Shown one piece after another: positions 25,348 to 33,236 of a DNA stretch of 64,000 nucleotides. The translations under genes and the position numbers were made by a program. Position 1 is the stretch's first letter; each line of letters opens with the position of its first letter. The DNA lies in the NCBI RefSeq assembly GCF_030159255.1, contig NZ_BSCT01000028.1:51604-115603 (forward strand), given 5' to 3'. The DNA comes from Bradyrhizobium sp. SSBR45G (GTDB lineage: Bacteria; Pseudomonadota; Alphaproteobacteria; Rhizobiales; Xanthobacteraceae). The notes beneath the pieces were generated by a model. The model saw only the letters and a program-made list of their open reading frames with translations. It did not search any database and was not told the origin of the DNA.

Positions 25348-26082
25348 TCAGATCGAGATCTCGCCGTTGACAAGAGCGGTCGCAACCGTCGCGGTCTTGT
25401 TCTTGGTCGCGAGCTTCCGCTGCGCCTCTTCGAGGTGCCAACGGACGTTGCGCTCGGAGACACCGAGGATGCGCGCCGTCTCCCATGCCGTCTTGCCGCG
25501 CGCCGCCCAGCTCAGCACTTCGGCCTCGATGCGCGACAGGCGACGGCCCTGGCTGCTCACGGCCGTGCGCGCCAGCGCGCGCAGCCTCTGATGCGTGAAG
25601 ATGCTGATCAGATGCAGCGCGCCTCTGGCGTCGGGCGCGAGATTGGGCTGCTCGCCGGCGATGCTGACAGCGCCGACCGCATCGTCGTAATGGATCGGCA
25701 CGCAGAAGCCTTCGTTTAATCGGAAATCTCGTGCCCGCGTCATCACCTGATGCGCACCCGGCTCGTCCTCGCGGTCATAGGGCACTTCGGACCATGCGAA
25801 GGGATTCAGCGTCGACAGGCAATGCCGCGGAATCGGGTCGCAGCGGTGAAACTGCTCCCGCGCATACATGTCGAACCATTCCCGCGGCCAGCCATTGGCC
25901 AGGACGGTCTGCTGCAGCGATTGCCCCGCCGCCGGCACGCCCGCCATAATGTAGGCATGGAAGCCCAGATCGCCGATCATCTTCTCGAATTGGGAGAGCA
26001 CGCTCGCACTGGTCTTCGACGCTTCGATCGCATCGACGTAGTCCAGAGCCCGCCGTCCCCAATACGCGTCTATCACTTGCAT
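25348..26082 (-). CDS. LuxR-family quorum-sensing transcriptional regulator
   Basis: A 244-residue LuxR protein. The N-terminal autoinducer-binding domain has the conserved Trp69, Tyr73, Asp82-Pro83 and Trp97 (WFDMYAREQF, CDPIP, PFAW). The C-terminal HTH (about 178-241) reads LSRIEAEVLSWAARGKT...VSERNVRWHLEEAQRKL. The start at 26082 has GGAG 8 bases upstream; a longer open frame to 26268 runs through the promoter region and is rejected. It lies directly upstream of luxI on the same strand, with an 82-bp gap, as in rpaRI. Expected to respond to the LuxI product. Confidence 0.94.
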   Translation of the reverse strand: MQVIDAYWGRRALDYVDAIEASKTSASVLSQFEKMIGDLGFHAYIMAGVPAAGQSLQQTVLANGWPREWFDMYAREQFHRCDPIPRHCLSTLNPFAWSEVPYDREDEPGAHQVMTRARDFRLNEGFCVPIHYDDAVGAVSIAGEQPNLAPDARGALHLISIFTHQRLRALARTAVSSQGRRLSRIEAEVLSWAARGKTAWETARILGVSERNVRWHLEEAQRKLATKNKTATVATALVNGEISI

Positions 26083-26104
26083 GTGAAAGTCTCCGCCCAA
26101 AGCC

Positions 26105-26132
26105 AAGCTAGCTGCGGACAAAGGGCTGTCAA
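26105..26132 (-). promoter_or_regulatory. Possible luxR promoter
   Basis: On the minus strand TTGACA (26132-26127) and TAGCTT (26110-26105) are 16 bases apart, about 25 bases before the luxR start. The -35 is perfect and the -10 weak. Confidence 0.35.
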
Positions 26133-26239
26133 CCGCAAATTGGAGCTTTACGTCGATAGTTCGTTGAGCGTGTGGCGGCACACCGGCTGGATACAGCGGG
26201 ATGCATGCAATCCTCATCGGACTAATGCGCGCATTGCCC

Positions 26240-27034
26240 TCAAAATCGCGGTGTCCTTTTCTCTGCAAACGATCTCATGCCTTCGCGGATCTCGGTCCCG
26301 ACCATGCTGTCCTGATGTCTGCGACGTGCTGCCGCATCATCGAGCATGCCACGGGCAAACTCATTGATCGCGCGTTTCATGCCGCGCATGGCGGCTGGGG
26401 CGTTGCCGGCCAGGACCGTTGCCAGTCGGTCGACCTCGCCATCGAGCGCGTCGGGTGCGACCATGGCCGTGAGGTAGCCGATGCGCAGCATCTCGCGGGC
26501 GTCGATCCTCTCTGCCGTGAGGAAGAGGCGTTTGGCATTATCGATGCCGAGCCGGGAGACGTAACGCTTGATGCCGCCGGGATAGTAGTGGAGGCCGAGC
26601 CGCGCGGCGGGCATGAACATCTCGGCGGTGTCGACCCCGACGCGGAAATCGCAGGCCAGCGCGAGGTCGGTCGAGCCGCCATAGACCCCGCCATTGATCC
26701 GGCAGATCGTCGGGAGAGCGAGGTCCTCCAGCCGGTCGACGACCTCCTCGAAGGCCGGGGGCGCCGCGGACGTGTCTGTGGCGGGCGCTGCGCCGATCGC
26801 GCCGAGATCGAAGCCGGCACTGAAGGCCCGCCCCGTCCCGGTCAGGACGACGACGCGCAAGCTCGCATCGGCCTCGATACGGTCGAACAGCGCGAGCAGG
26901 GCACCGAGATCCTCCGGCTGCAGGCGGTTGAGGTGGCGGGGACGATTGAGACGGATGGTGGCGCGCGGCCCCTCGATCGTCAGCAGCGGCGGGCTTGGCG
27001 TGTCCCCGGCCGGGCTGGTCTGTCCATCGGTCAT
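26240..27034 (-). CDS. Enoyl-CoA hydratase/isomerase family protein
   Basis: A 264-residue crotonase. Oxyanion motifs are RAFSAGFDLGAI and NGGVYGGSTDLALACDFR; the following active-site segment is ARLGLHYYPGGIKRYVSRLG. The start ATG at 27034 overlaps the stop of the upstream K+-channel gene (ATGA), so the two are probably translationally coupled. A hydratase coupled to a cyclic-nucleotide channel is unusual. It is followed 157 bases later by luxR on the same strand. The substrate is unknown. Confidence 0.88.
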   Translation of the reverse strand: MTDGQTSPAGDTPSPPLLTIEGPRATIRLNRPRHLNRLQPEDLGALLALFDRIEADASLRVVVLTGTGRAFSAGFDLGAIGAAPATDTSAAPPAFEEVVDRLEDLALPTICRINGGVYGGSTDLALACDFRVGVDTAEMFMPAARLGLHYYPGGIKRYVSRLGIDNAKRLFLTAERIDAREMLRIGYLTAMVAPDALDGEVDRLATVLAGNAPAAMRGMKRAINEFARGMLDDAAARRRHQDSMVGTEIREGMRSFAEKRTPRF

Positions 27035-28146
27035 GTCTTGTTCTCCAGGGCGCGGCGCCGGGCTTCGGCATCGATGCTTTGCGCCAGATCGGGGTGGCGT
27101 GCCATCAGCACGCGGAAATCGACGAGGTCGAGCACCAGCAGCTTGGACAGCACGGTCGTGCTGATATTGGCCGAGCGCAGGTTGTTGCCAAGCAGCGCCA
27201 TCTCGCCGAAGAACGCGCCCTCGCCGAGCCGGATCTTCTTGCCCGGCAGGTCGACCTCGACCTCGCCGGTGGCGATGAAATACATGCAATCGCCCGGCGT
27301 GCCCTTGCGGATGACGGTGGTGCGCGGCGGCAGGTCGATCGTGCGCAGCATCTGCGTGACGTCGGCGATCGTGGCGGGCCCGAGGCTGGCGAAGAACGGT
27401 ACCCTGCTGACGGATTCCCAGGTCTTGAGGAAGTTGTCGCGGCGGGTCTCCGCGGCGAAGCCGGTCGCCAGGATGCCGGTCCACAGGCCGAACACGCCGA
27501 GGCCGGAGATCATCACCCCGGCGGCGACCAGCCTGCCGAGAGGCGTGATCGGCACCACGTCGCCATAGCCCGTCGTGGTCAGGGTCACGACGGCCCACCA
27601 CAGCGCCGACGGGATGGTGCCGAAGGTGGCCGGCTGTTCGTCGTGCTCCAGCGCGTATTCGGCCACCGATCCGAGAAACAGCACCAGCAGGAACAGCACC
27701 AGCACCGACAGCAGCGGCCGGGCTTCGACCACCAGCACGCGGCGCAGCTGGCGCAGGCCGGGGACGCCGGGGATCACCTTGAGCACCCAGGTAACGGCCA
27801 GCAGCCACGCGGTGCGCGGCTCGGCGCCGGAGATCAGCGCGGCCGGCACGGCGATGGCCGAAGCGGTGTCCAGCAGGCCCCGTCCCGAGATCAGGTAGGC
27901 GCCGGCCCGCCGCATCCGCGCCGCCTGCTGAACCCGGATGGCCCATTCGACGACGAAGAAGACAAGGCATCCCCATAACAGGGCAACGGTCCAGCGCCGC
28001 GCGGCGCCATCGGCCGTGTCCATGGTCGACAGCACCATGGCGCCCATGCCGAGCACCACGGCCACGTAGGCGGCGCGGGTCATGTTTCGTCCGGCCGTTG
28101 CCGCGACAAACGCCGCCAGGGCAGGAGAGTGCAGCGGTTTGGCCAT
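27031..28146 (-). CDS. Cyclic-nucleotide-gated potassium channel (MlotiK1-like)
   Basis: A 371-residue inner-membrane protein with six predicted helices. The pore is LTTTGYGDVVP (selectivity filter TTGYGD at about 191-196). A cytosolic cyclic-nucleotide-binding domain lies at about 250-350, with GDCMYFIATGEVEV and the phosphate cassette FFGEMALLGNNLRSANI including its arginine. Length and layout match MloK1 of Mesorhizobium loti. The ATG at 28146 is used; the frame is open further upstream. It is divergent from another CNBD protein (28429), suggesting a cAMP-responsive cassette. Confidence 0.92.
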   Translation of the reverse strand: MAKPLHSPALAAFVAATAGRNMTRAAYVAVVLGMGAMVLSTMDTADGAARRWTVALLWGCLVFFVVEWAIRVQQAARMRRAGAYLISGRGLLDTASAIAVPAALISGAEPRTAWLLAVTWVLKVIPGVPGLRQLRRVLVVEARPLLSVLVLFLLVLFLGSVAEYALEHDEQPATFGTIPSALWWAVVTLTTTGYGDVVPITPLGRLVAAGVMISGLGVFGLWTGILATGFAAETRRDNFLKTWESVSRVPFFASLGPATIADVTQMLRTIDLPPRTTVIRKGTPGDCMYFIATGEVEVDLPGKKIRLGEGAFFGEMALLGNNLRSANISTTVLSKLLVLDLVDFRVLMARHPDLAQSIDAEARRRALENKT

Positions 28147-28428
28147 GGGAGGCAGGCGCCTGTCGATCCTCTTGTTCCGGACACGGGCAAGGTGCCCTGA
28201 GCAGGGAAGGCCCGTCAACGACGCCGGCCGCAGGGCCGTGCGGCGTCAACAGGCAGGCCCGGTCCGATCGGCTGCGAGCGGGGAATTTTTCCTCCCCGGC
28301 TCAAATACCGGTTCAATCGTCGTCTGTTCGCCGTATATCAGAGGCGGGCATGGACGCGCTAAATCCGCCGAGGAGAGCCGGAACCAAGCGTCCGTTCACC
28401 TCTCATCGCAACAGTCTGGTTGATCCCG

Positions 28429-29097
28429 ATGGACACCTCACACCTGGTCGAACATGCAGGCGCCGCCGGCAGCCTCTTCGCATCGATCTTCGTGGTTGCC
28501 ACGCTGTCGATGCGGACGATGATTCCGCTGCGGGTGTTCGCCATCCTCACCAACATCGTCCTGATCGCGACGGCGGTGCCGATGCACAATTATCCGGTCC
28601 TGGTGCTGCACGGCGTGCTGCTGCCGCTCAACAGCTATCGCCTGCACCAGATGCTGCAGCTGGTTCGCGACGTGAAGCAGTCGGTCAACAGCGACCTTTC
28701 GATGGAATGGCTGAAGCCGTTCATGACGGAGCGCAAATGCGGTCCCGGCGAGGTCCTGTTCTACAAGGACGAGAAGGCCGACAGCATGTACTACATCGTC
28801 AGCGGCCGTTTCCGGCTGGTCGAATCGGGCATCGAGCTGCCGGTCGGCGCCATCGTCGGCGAATTCGGGATGATCTCGCCGTCCAATACGCGCACGCAGA
28901 CCCTGGAATGCGTCGAAGGCGGGCTGATCCTGTCGGTCTCCTACGACCAGGTCGAGCAGCTCTACGTCCAGAACCCCGCCTTCGCCTTCTACTTCCTGCG
29001 CCTTGCCAGCGCCCGGCTGTTCCAGAACATCGAGACGCTCGAGCGGCGGCTGGCGCAGCAGACTGCGGCCGCGGCGCCGGTGGCGAAGTCGGCGTGA
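28429..29097 (+). CDS. Membrane-anchored cyclic-nucleotide-binding protein (Popeye-like layout)
   Basis: A 222-residue protein. Two or three N-terminal hydrophobic helices (LFASIFVVATLSM, then VFAILTNIVLIATAVPM, and VLVLHGVLLPLN) are followed by a CNBD at about 95-205 with KADSMYYIVSGRFRL and a phosphate-cassette-like VGEFGMISPSNTRTQT. Three short helices followed by a CNBD resemble the eukaryotic Popeye family, an analogy only. No output domain is present, so it is probably a sensor or scaffold. It stands 20 bases before the DUF6537 gene, indicating an operon. Confidence 0.85.
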   Translation: MDTSHLVEHAGAAGSLFASIFVVATLSMRTMIPLRVFAILTNIVLIATAVPMHNYPVLVLHGVLLPLNSYRLHQMLQLVRDVKQSVNSDLSMEWLKPFMTERKCGPGEVLFYKDEKADSMYYIVSGRFRLVESGIELPVGAIVGEFGMISPSNTRTQTLECVEGGLILSVSYDQVEQLYVQNPAFAFYFLRLASARLFQNIETLERRLAQQTAAAAPVAKSA

Positions 29098-29117
29098 TCC
29101 GGAGGGTCTGAAGCACC

Positions 29118-29999
29118 GTGGAAAGCGTCCGGTCCTCGCTGCGCTATTTGTTCGCCGATCTCATCGGCGACCACGACGGCGAGCCGCCGTTTCTGCCGGA
29201 TGGCCTGCCCGATGCGGCAAGTCTGGCCGTGAGCGAGGGCATCCATCTCCTGATGGAGTATCAGGGCGCCAGCTACGCGCAGCTCTATGTCGATCGCATC
29301 AAGCGGTTCGTTCGTCGATCGAACGTCGATGCGGCCATGCTCTGCGAGATCGCCCAGCTGCTGGCCGAGCGCATGGCCTATGAGGATCCGATCAGGATCG
29401 CGCAGCTGAGATTGATGAGCCTCGCGCGCGGGCGCAGGGCGGGCGGGCGTGAGACCGACGACGTCAGGCGGTTCCGGCTCGACGAACTGATCGGGGCGCT
29501 GCCGCAGTCGATCGCCGATTCGATGTTGTCGGGCTTCGAGCAGATCGGCTGGCTCGGCCGCCGCCGGATCAAGGTCCGCTTCTCGGTCCGGTCGCGGCTT
29601 GCGGTGCGCTGGCTCAAGCTGGTGGCCGGGCTGCGGCGCTGGCGGCTGCAGTCGGTGCGCTATGCCGAGGAGCGGATCTGGGCCGAGCGGTGGCTGCACA
29701 TGATCGCGCGCGCGCTGGACAAGCAGCCCGCGGCGGCACCCGCCGTGATCGCGACGGCGACGATGATCCAGGGGCAGGGTGACGCCTACCGTCAGGGGCT
29801 CGCGGATTGGCACGCCATCATCGACGACCTGGCCAAGCCGACCTTCGATGGTGCGCTGCCGATCCACGATCTCGCCGCCGCCATTGCCGAGGCACGCGCC
29901 GTCGCGCTGGCGGAGCCGGGGCAGGGCGCCCTGAAGCGGACCATCGCCCAGATCCGCGCCCGGGCGCTGGCGGCGCCGAGCAGCAACGCTGCGGAGTGA
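29118..29999 (+). CDS. Stand-alone DUF6537-like protein (IorB C-terminal-type domain)
   Basis: A 293-residue soluble protein. The segment VSEGIHLLMEYQGASYAQLYVD, read as EGIHLLMEYQ then YAQLYVDRIKRF, and AERMAYEDPIRIAQLRL closely recall the DUF6537 region at the C-terminus of indolepyruvate ferredoxin oxidoreductase subunit B. The catalytic gamma domain and any iorA partner are absent here, so this is an orphan domain. It follows the CNBD protein by 20 bases. Its function is unknown; the family match is from memory of the motif. Confidence 0.72.
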   Translation: MESVRSSLRYLFADLIGDHDGEPPFLPDGLPDAASLAVSEGIHLLMEYQGASYAQLYVDRIKRFVRRSNVDAAMLCEIAQLLAERMAYEDPIRIAQLRLMSLARGRRAGGRETDDVRRFRLDELIGALPQSIADSMLSGFEQIGWLGRRRIKVRFSVRSRLAVRWLKLVAGLRRWRLQSVRYAEERIWAERWLHMIARALDKQPAAAPAVIATATMIQGQGDAYRQGLADWHAIIDDLAKPTFDGALPIHDLAAAIAEARAVALAEPGQGALKRTIAQIRARALAAPSSNAAE

Positions 30000-30238
30000 G
30001 TTCCTCCGTCGGCTCGGCTTCCCTGAACCCGCAGCCACGCAGGTAACCTTACCTCTCGCAGAAGGTGTGGGAAGGGTAGCAGGGTGCGATCTGAAGTTCC
30101 CTTTCGCGTGCAATTCGCCATCGGAGATGTCATAAACATCGCATACGCGTCGAATTGGCCGGGTATTCTCATCAGATTGCGCTGAACGCCTCCAGTTCCC
30201 GGTGCGTCCAAGGGTTAGTCGTAGCGAGAGCGTCAGCT

Positions 30239-30643
30239 TTGTCTTTTCCCGCTTTGTCGTCGCAGGTTCCGGTTGGTGCGCTGGTCGGCTGGATGCTGCT
30301 GCTCACCTTCAAGCACATCATCGCCGACTTCGTTCTTCAGAACGCCTGGATGGCCTATGGCAAGGACCAGCGGAAAGGCTGGGCGCTGCCGCTGCTGGTG
30401 CACTGCCTGATCCATCTCGCCGTGGCGATGGTGCTGATCCTGATCGTCGCGCCAAAGTTCTGGTTCGTCGCCGTCATCGACTTCGCGATCCACATCACCA
30501 TCGATCGCATCAAGGGCATCTGCTCGTCCCGCTTCGGCATGACGCTGGAGCATCCCTGGTTCTGGACGCTGATCGGCGTCGACCAGGCGCTGCATCATTT
30601 GACGGGGTTCGGGCTCTCCATCTTCATGGCGGCCAACGGCTGA
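30239..30643 (+). CDS. DUF3307-family membrane protein
   Basis: About 134 residues with three or four hydrophobic segments. The motif LTFKHIIADFVLQNAWMAYGK, read as KHIIADFVLQ, then a His-containing LPLLVHCLIHLAV and FAIHITIDRIKG are typical of DUF3307 integral membrane proteins. No ATG start precedes the first motif except at 30293, inside the first helix. TTG at 30239 is chosen, TTG at 30155 is possible. The biochemical role of this family is unknown. Confidence 0.75.
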   Translation: MSFPALSSQVPVGALVGWMLLLTFKHIIADFVLQNAWMAYGKDQRKGWALPLLVHCLIHLAVAMVLILIVAPKFWFVAVIDFAIHITIDRIKGICSSRFGMTLEHPWFWTLIGVDQALHHLTGFGLSIFMAANG

Positions 30644-30772
30644 CGGTGCTGGAGCACGGCCAGGGGGCTGAGGCCCGCGGGCTGCCTCCACACCCCTTAT
30701 GCCCGCTCATCAACATGGTTAACCCCGCGTTAGCGATTCGCGTTGCATCCTTCATACAAGGGGATCCAACCG

Positions 30773-31165
30773 ATGCTTCCAAGCCGTAGTGCGTTCGACA
30801 GCGATGCCTGCCCGGTCGGCGAGGAACTTCTCGGCGCGCTCTATCGCGCCGACGAAAACGGTCTGCCTGCGCTGGTCGACAGCGTGTCGGGCGATGTCAG
30901 GGCCATGCTGGCGCTGTTCTGCTACAGGCGCACTCATCTGCATTCACTTGCGCTGGCGATCGCCTCCAGCTGCAGCGAGCAGGATCTCGTGCAGTTCGGC
31001 GGACGGGTCGGCTCTGTGCTCTACGCGCAGTCCCGCAGCAGCAGGAACGGGCGGCCGAGCCCGCTGTCGAGCAAGAAGCCGATCTCGCTGTCGACCAAGC
31101 CATTGTCGGCGGTGGCGCCGCTCGATGACGACCTCGACGAGGATGTCGTTCCCGTCACCGCCTGA
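30773..31165 (+). CDS. Hypothetical protein, 130 residues
   Basis: A small soluble protein with a well-defined helical N-terminal part (ELLGALYRADENGLPALVDSV, read as LLGALYRADE then LVDSVSGDVRAML; LALAIASSCSEQDLV) and a low-complexity Ser/Lys/Pro tail ending in an acidic stretch (DDDLDEDVV). An AAGGGG ribosome site lies about 10 bases before the ATG. Not recognised; codon use is like that of neighbouring genes, so it is probably real. Confidence 0.72.
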   Translation: MLPSRSAFDSDACPVGEELLGALYRADENGLPALVDSVSGDVRAMLALFCYRRTHLHSLALAIASSCSEQDLVQFGGRVGSVLYAQSRSSRNGRPSPLSSKKPISLSTKPLSAVAPLDDDLDEDVVPVTA

Positions 31166-31174
31166 GCTGCTCGT

Positions 31175-31519
31175 TCAGATCAGCACCGGCAGGCCGAACT
31201 TGCGCCGCGCCATCGCGCACTCGTCATCGCCCGGCATGCAGGTGCGGCAGACTTCGGGACGGATCGCGTAGATCCGGCAGGCGACCCTTTGCGCGATCTT
31301 GCCGTCGAGCGCACAGCAGCGGTCGCCGTCGCAGCGCATGCCCGACAGCCGCTCATTGACCAGCTCGGCCGGGATCAGATCGAGCGCGGCATCCTCCTCG
31401 ATCGTGAAACGCGGCCAGTTCGACGAATAGGCGCAGCAGGCGCCGCAGTTTTGACAGGGGCTGCTGTCAGTCCCGTCAGACACCGGTTCAGACATCCGCT
31501 CAGACATGCGTTCAGACAT
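31175..31519 (-). CDS. YkgJ-family cysteine cluster protein
   Basis: About 114 residues. The CQNCGACC motif (CxxCxxCC) near residue 37 and downstream cysteines (CDGDRCCAL, CRIYAIRPEVCRTC) define the YkgJ/zinc- or iron-chelating family. The N-terminus has three tandem MSE(R/P) starts (31519, 31507, 31495) from a 12-bp repeat, so the true start is ambiguous. The first ATG overlaps the stop of the WYL-regulator gene, suggesting translational coupling. Function beyond metal or cluster binding is unknown. Confidence 0.82.
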   Translation of the reverse strand: MSERMSERMSEPVSDGTDSSPCQNCGACCAYSSNWPRFTIEEDAALDLIPAELVNERLSGMRCDGDRCCALDGKIAQRVACRIYAIRPEVCRTCMPGDDECAMARRKFGLPVLI

Positions 31520-32210
31520 CCTTGGGAACCTCCCAGACCAGGCTGCGCCGCCATTTGGCACGCAGCGCCTCGCGCCGCTCCGGATATTTGTCGTCGAGAT
31601 AGGTGGCCTCGACCACCCGGTCGGTGCGGAAGCTGCGGAAGTCGTGACGCAGCTCGCACCAGGCGGCGAGGATGCGCACCGCGTCATGATAGCCGATCGC
31701 GATCGGCCAGATCACGCGCTCGCTGTCGCGGCCCTGCTCGTCGCGATAGCGCAGCAGGATCTTCTTGCCCTCGTGGATCTGCGCGCGCGTGCGCGACATG
31801 TCGATGCGATCGGGCTCGCGGCTCCACGGCCGCGGCGCGCGGCTCGCCGGCTCCAGCACGAACGGCCTTAAGCGCTCCGGCACGGTGTCGGCGATCTTGG
31901 CCATCAGGTCCTCCGCCGCGCGGGCCAGCACCGGGTCGGCGTTGACCGCGACCCATTGCGCCCCGAGCACGGCCGCCTCGATCTCGTCCGGCGTCAGCAT
32001 CAGCGGCGGCAGGTCAAAGCCCTTCTCCAGGATGTAGCCCATGCCGGCCTCGCCCCGGATCGGCACGCGCTGGCCGATCAGGGTGGCGATGTCGCGATAG
32101 ATCGTGCGCTTCGACGTCTCCAACTCGGCCGCGATCGCATCCGCCGTCAACGGGCGGCGCGTGCGTCTCAGCACCTGGATGATCTGGAACAGCCGGTCGG
32201 CACGTCTCAT
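31512..32210 (-). CDS. YafY-type transcriptional regulator (HTH plus WYL domain)
   Basis: A 232-residue regulator. An N-terminal winged HTH of the HTH_11 type (MRRADRLFQIIQVLR..., SKRTIYRDIATL) is followed by a WYL-type domain (KILLRYRDEQGRDSERVIWPIAIG, read as ILLRYRDE then RVIWPIAIGY; ILAAWCELRHDFRSFR). WYL proteins sense ligands or nucleic acids. The ATG at 32210 is chosen over an upstream ATG at 32234. It reads into the YkgJ-like gene and is divergent from a small ORF-GST pair, which may be its target. Confidence 0.9.
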   Translation of the reverse strand: MRRADRLFQIIQVLRRTRRPLTADAIAAELETSKRTIYRDIATLIGQRVPIRGEAGMGYILEKGFDLPPLMLTPDEIEAAVLGAQWVAVNADPVLARAAEDLMAKIADTVPERLRPFVLEPASRAPRPWSREPDRIDMSRTRAQIHEGKKILLRYRDEQGRDSERVIWPIAIGYHDAVRILAAWCELRHDFRSFRTDRVVEATYLDDKYPERREALRAKWRRSLVWEVPKDV

Positions 32211-32306
32211 GGTGTGTCCTGCGGAAGCGAGCACCCCCGCCGATGCTGACAGGATGCTGGCAGCAGCCTGTCTTTATACCGGGCCAACAACGAGATTGAA
32301 GGGGTG

Positions 32307-32432
32307 ATGTCGATGATGATGCTTTATGGCCTGGGCCTTGCCACCACGCTACTGCCGCTGCTGACACCATGGTGGCAGCAGCATGCCCGTAGCCTCCGTC
32401 GACTGCTCAGGAAGTCGGGAGTGCTGTCATGA
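32307..32432 (+). CDS. Small membrane peptide, 41 residues, coupled to GST gene
   Basis: A short frame starting MSMMMLYGLGLATTLLPLLT, one hydrophobic helix followed by a basic tail (HARSLRRLLRKSG). It has a good AAGGGG ribosome site, and its TGA overlaps the ATG of the following GST-fold gene (ATGA), the classic sign of translational coupling. Either a genuine small membrane protein or a leader that sets GST translation. Confidence 0.55.
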   Translation: MSMMMLYGLGLATTLLPLLTPWWQQHARSLRRLLRKSGVLS

Positions 32433-33157
32433 TCACCTTGTTCGGGTTGGGCGCGGGCTTCGGCCTGCCGGAGATCAGCCCCTTCGTCACCAAGACGGAG
32501 GTGCAGCTGACGATGGCGGGCCTCGCGTTTCGGAAGCAGCGGGCGATGCCGCCGGCTTCGCCCAAGGGCCAGCTGCCCTTCATCGACGATGGCGGCGCGC
32601 TGATCGCCGATTCGACCTTCATCCGCGCGCATGTCGAGCGCAAATATGGCTTCGACTTCGATCACGGGCTCGACGTCCGCGCCCGGGCGCAGGCCTGGGC
32701 GTTCGAGCGCATGATCGAGCACCATCTGTATTTCGCGCTGGTCGGCGCGCGCTGGGTCGATCCGGTCAACTTCGCCAAGGGGCCGGCGCATTTCTTCGAC
32801 GGCGTGCCGGCCGACAGGCGCGAGAAGCTGCGCGAGGACGCCCAGTTCCGCGTCGCCGAGAACTACCTGATCTCAGGGCTCGGCCGTCACGCGCCGGACG
32901 AGGACATCGATCTCGCCGCGCGCTCGCTGCGGGCGCTGTCGGTGCAGCTCGGCGACCGGCCCTATCTGATGGGCGATCGCCCGTGCGGCACCGACGCGAC
33001 GGCGTTCGCCGTCGTCGCCGGCATCCTTACGCCATTCTTCGAGTCCGAGCTGCGCCGGCGCACCGAGAGCTTCGCCAATCTCGTCGCCTATGCCGATCGC
33101 ATGATGGGGCAGTATTTTCCGGAGTTCGACTGGGGCCGGGCGGCCGAGGCCGCCTGA
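32429..33157 (+). CDS. Glutathione S-transferase-like protein (metaxin/FAX type)
   Basis: A 242-residue thioredoxin-fold/GST protein. The N-terminus ITLFGLGAGFGLPEISPFVTK lacks a clear CxxC but keeps the SPF pattern. The middle contains KGQLPFIDDGGALIADSTFI and the C-terminal helices LGDRPYLMGDRPCGTDATAFA, typical of the metaxin/failed-axon-connections subgroup. The substrate is unknown. It starts on the stop of a 41-residue ORF and is likely co-expressed with it, possibly under the divergent WYL regulator. Confidence 0.87.
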   Translation: MITLFGLGAGFGLPEISPFVTKTEVQLTMAGLAFRKQRAMPPASPKGQLPFIDDGGALIADSTFIRAHVERKYGFDFDHGLDVRARAQAWAFERMIEHHLYFALVGARWVDPVNFAKGPAHFFDGVPADRREKLREDAQFRVAENYLISGLGRHAPDEDIDLAARSLRALSVQLGDRPYLMGDRPCGTDATAFAVVAGILTPFFESELRRRTESFANLVAYADRMMGQYFPEFDWGRAAEAA

Positions 33158-33236
33158 GCTCGAGCCTGACAGGCATCATCATTCCGGGGCGAGGCCTCGA
33201 GCCCGGAATGGCGATGTTGTCTTGCGCCCATCGCAA

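Noticed and set aside
26240..28249. A single 669-codon minus-strand protein joining channel region and crotonase
   Set aside because: Only its last 264 codons encode a recognisable protein; the first part is the wrong frame of the K+-channel gene.
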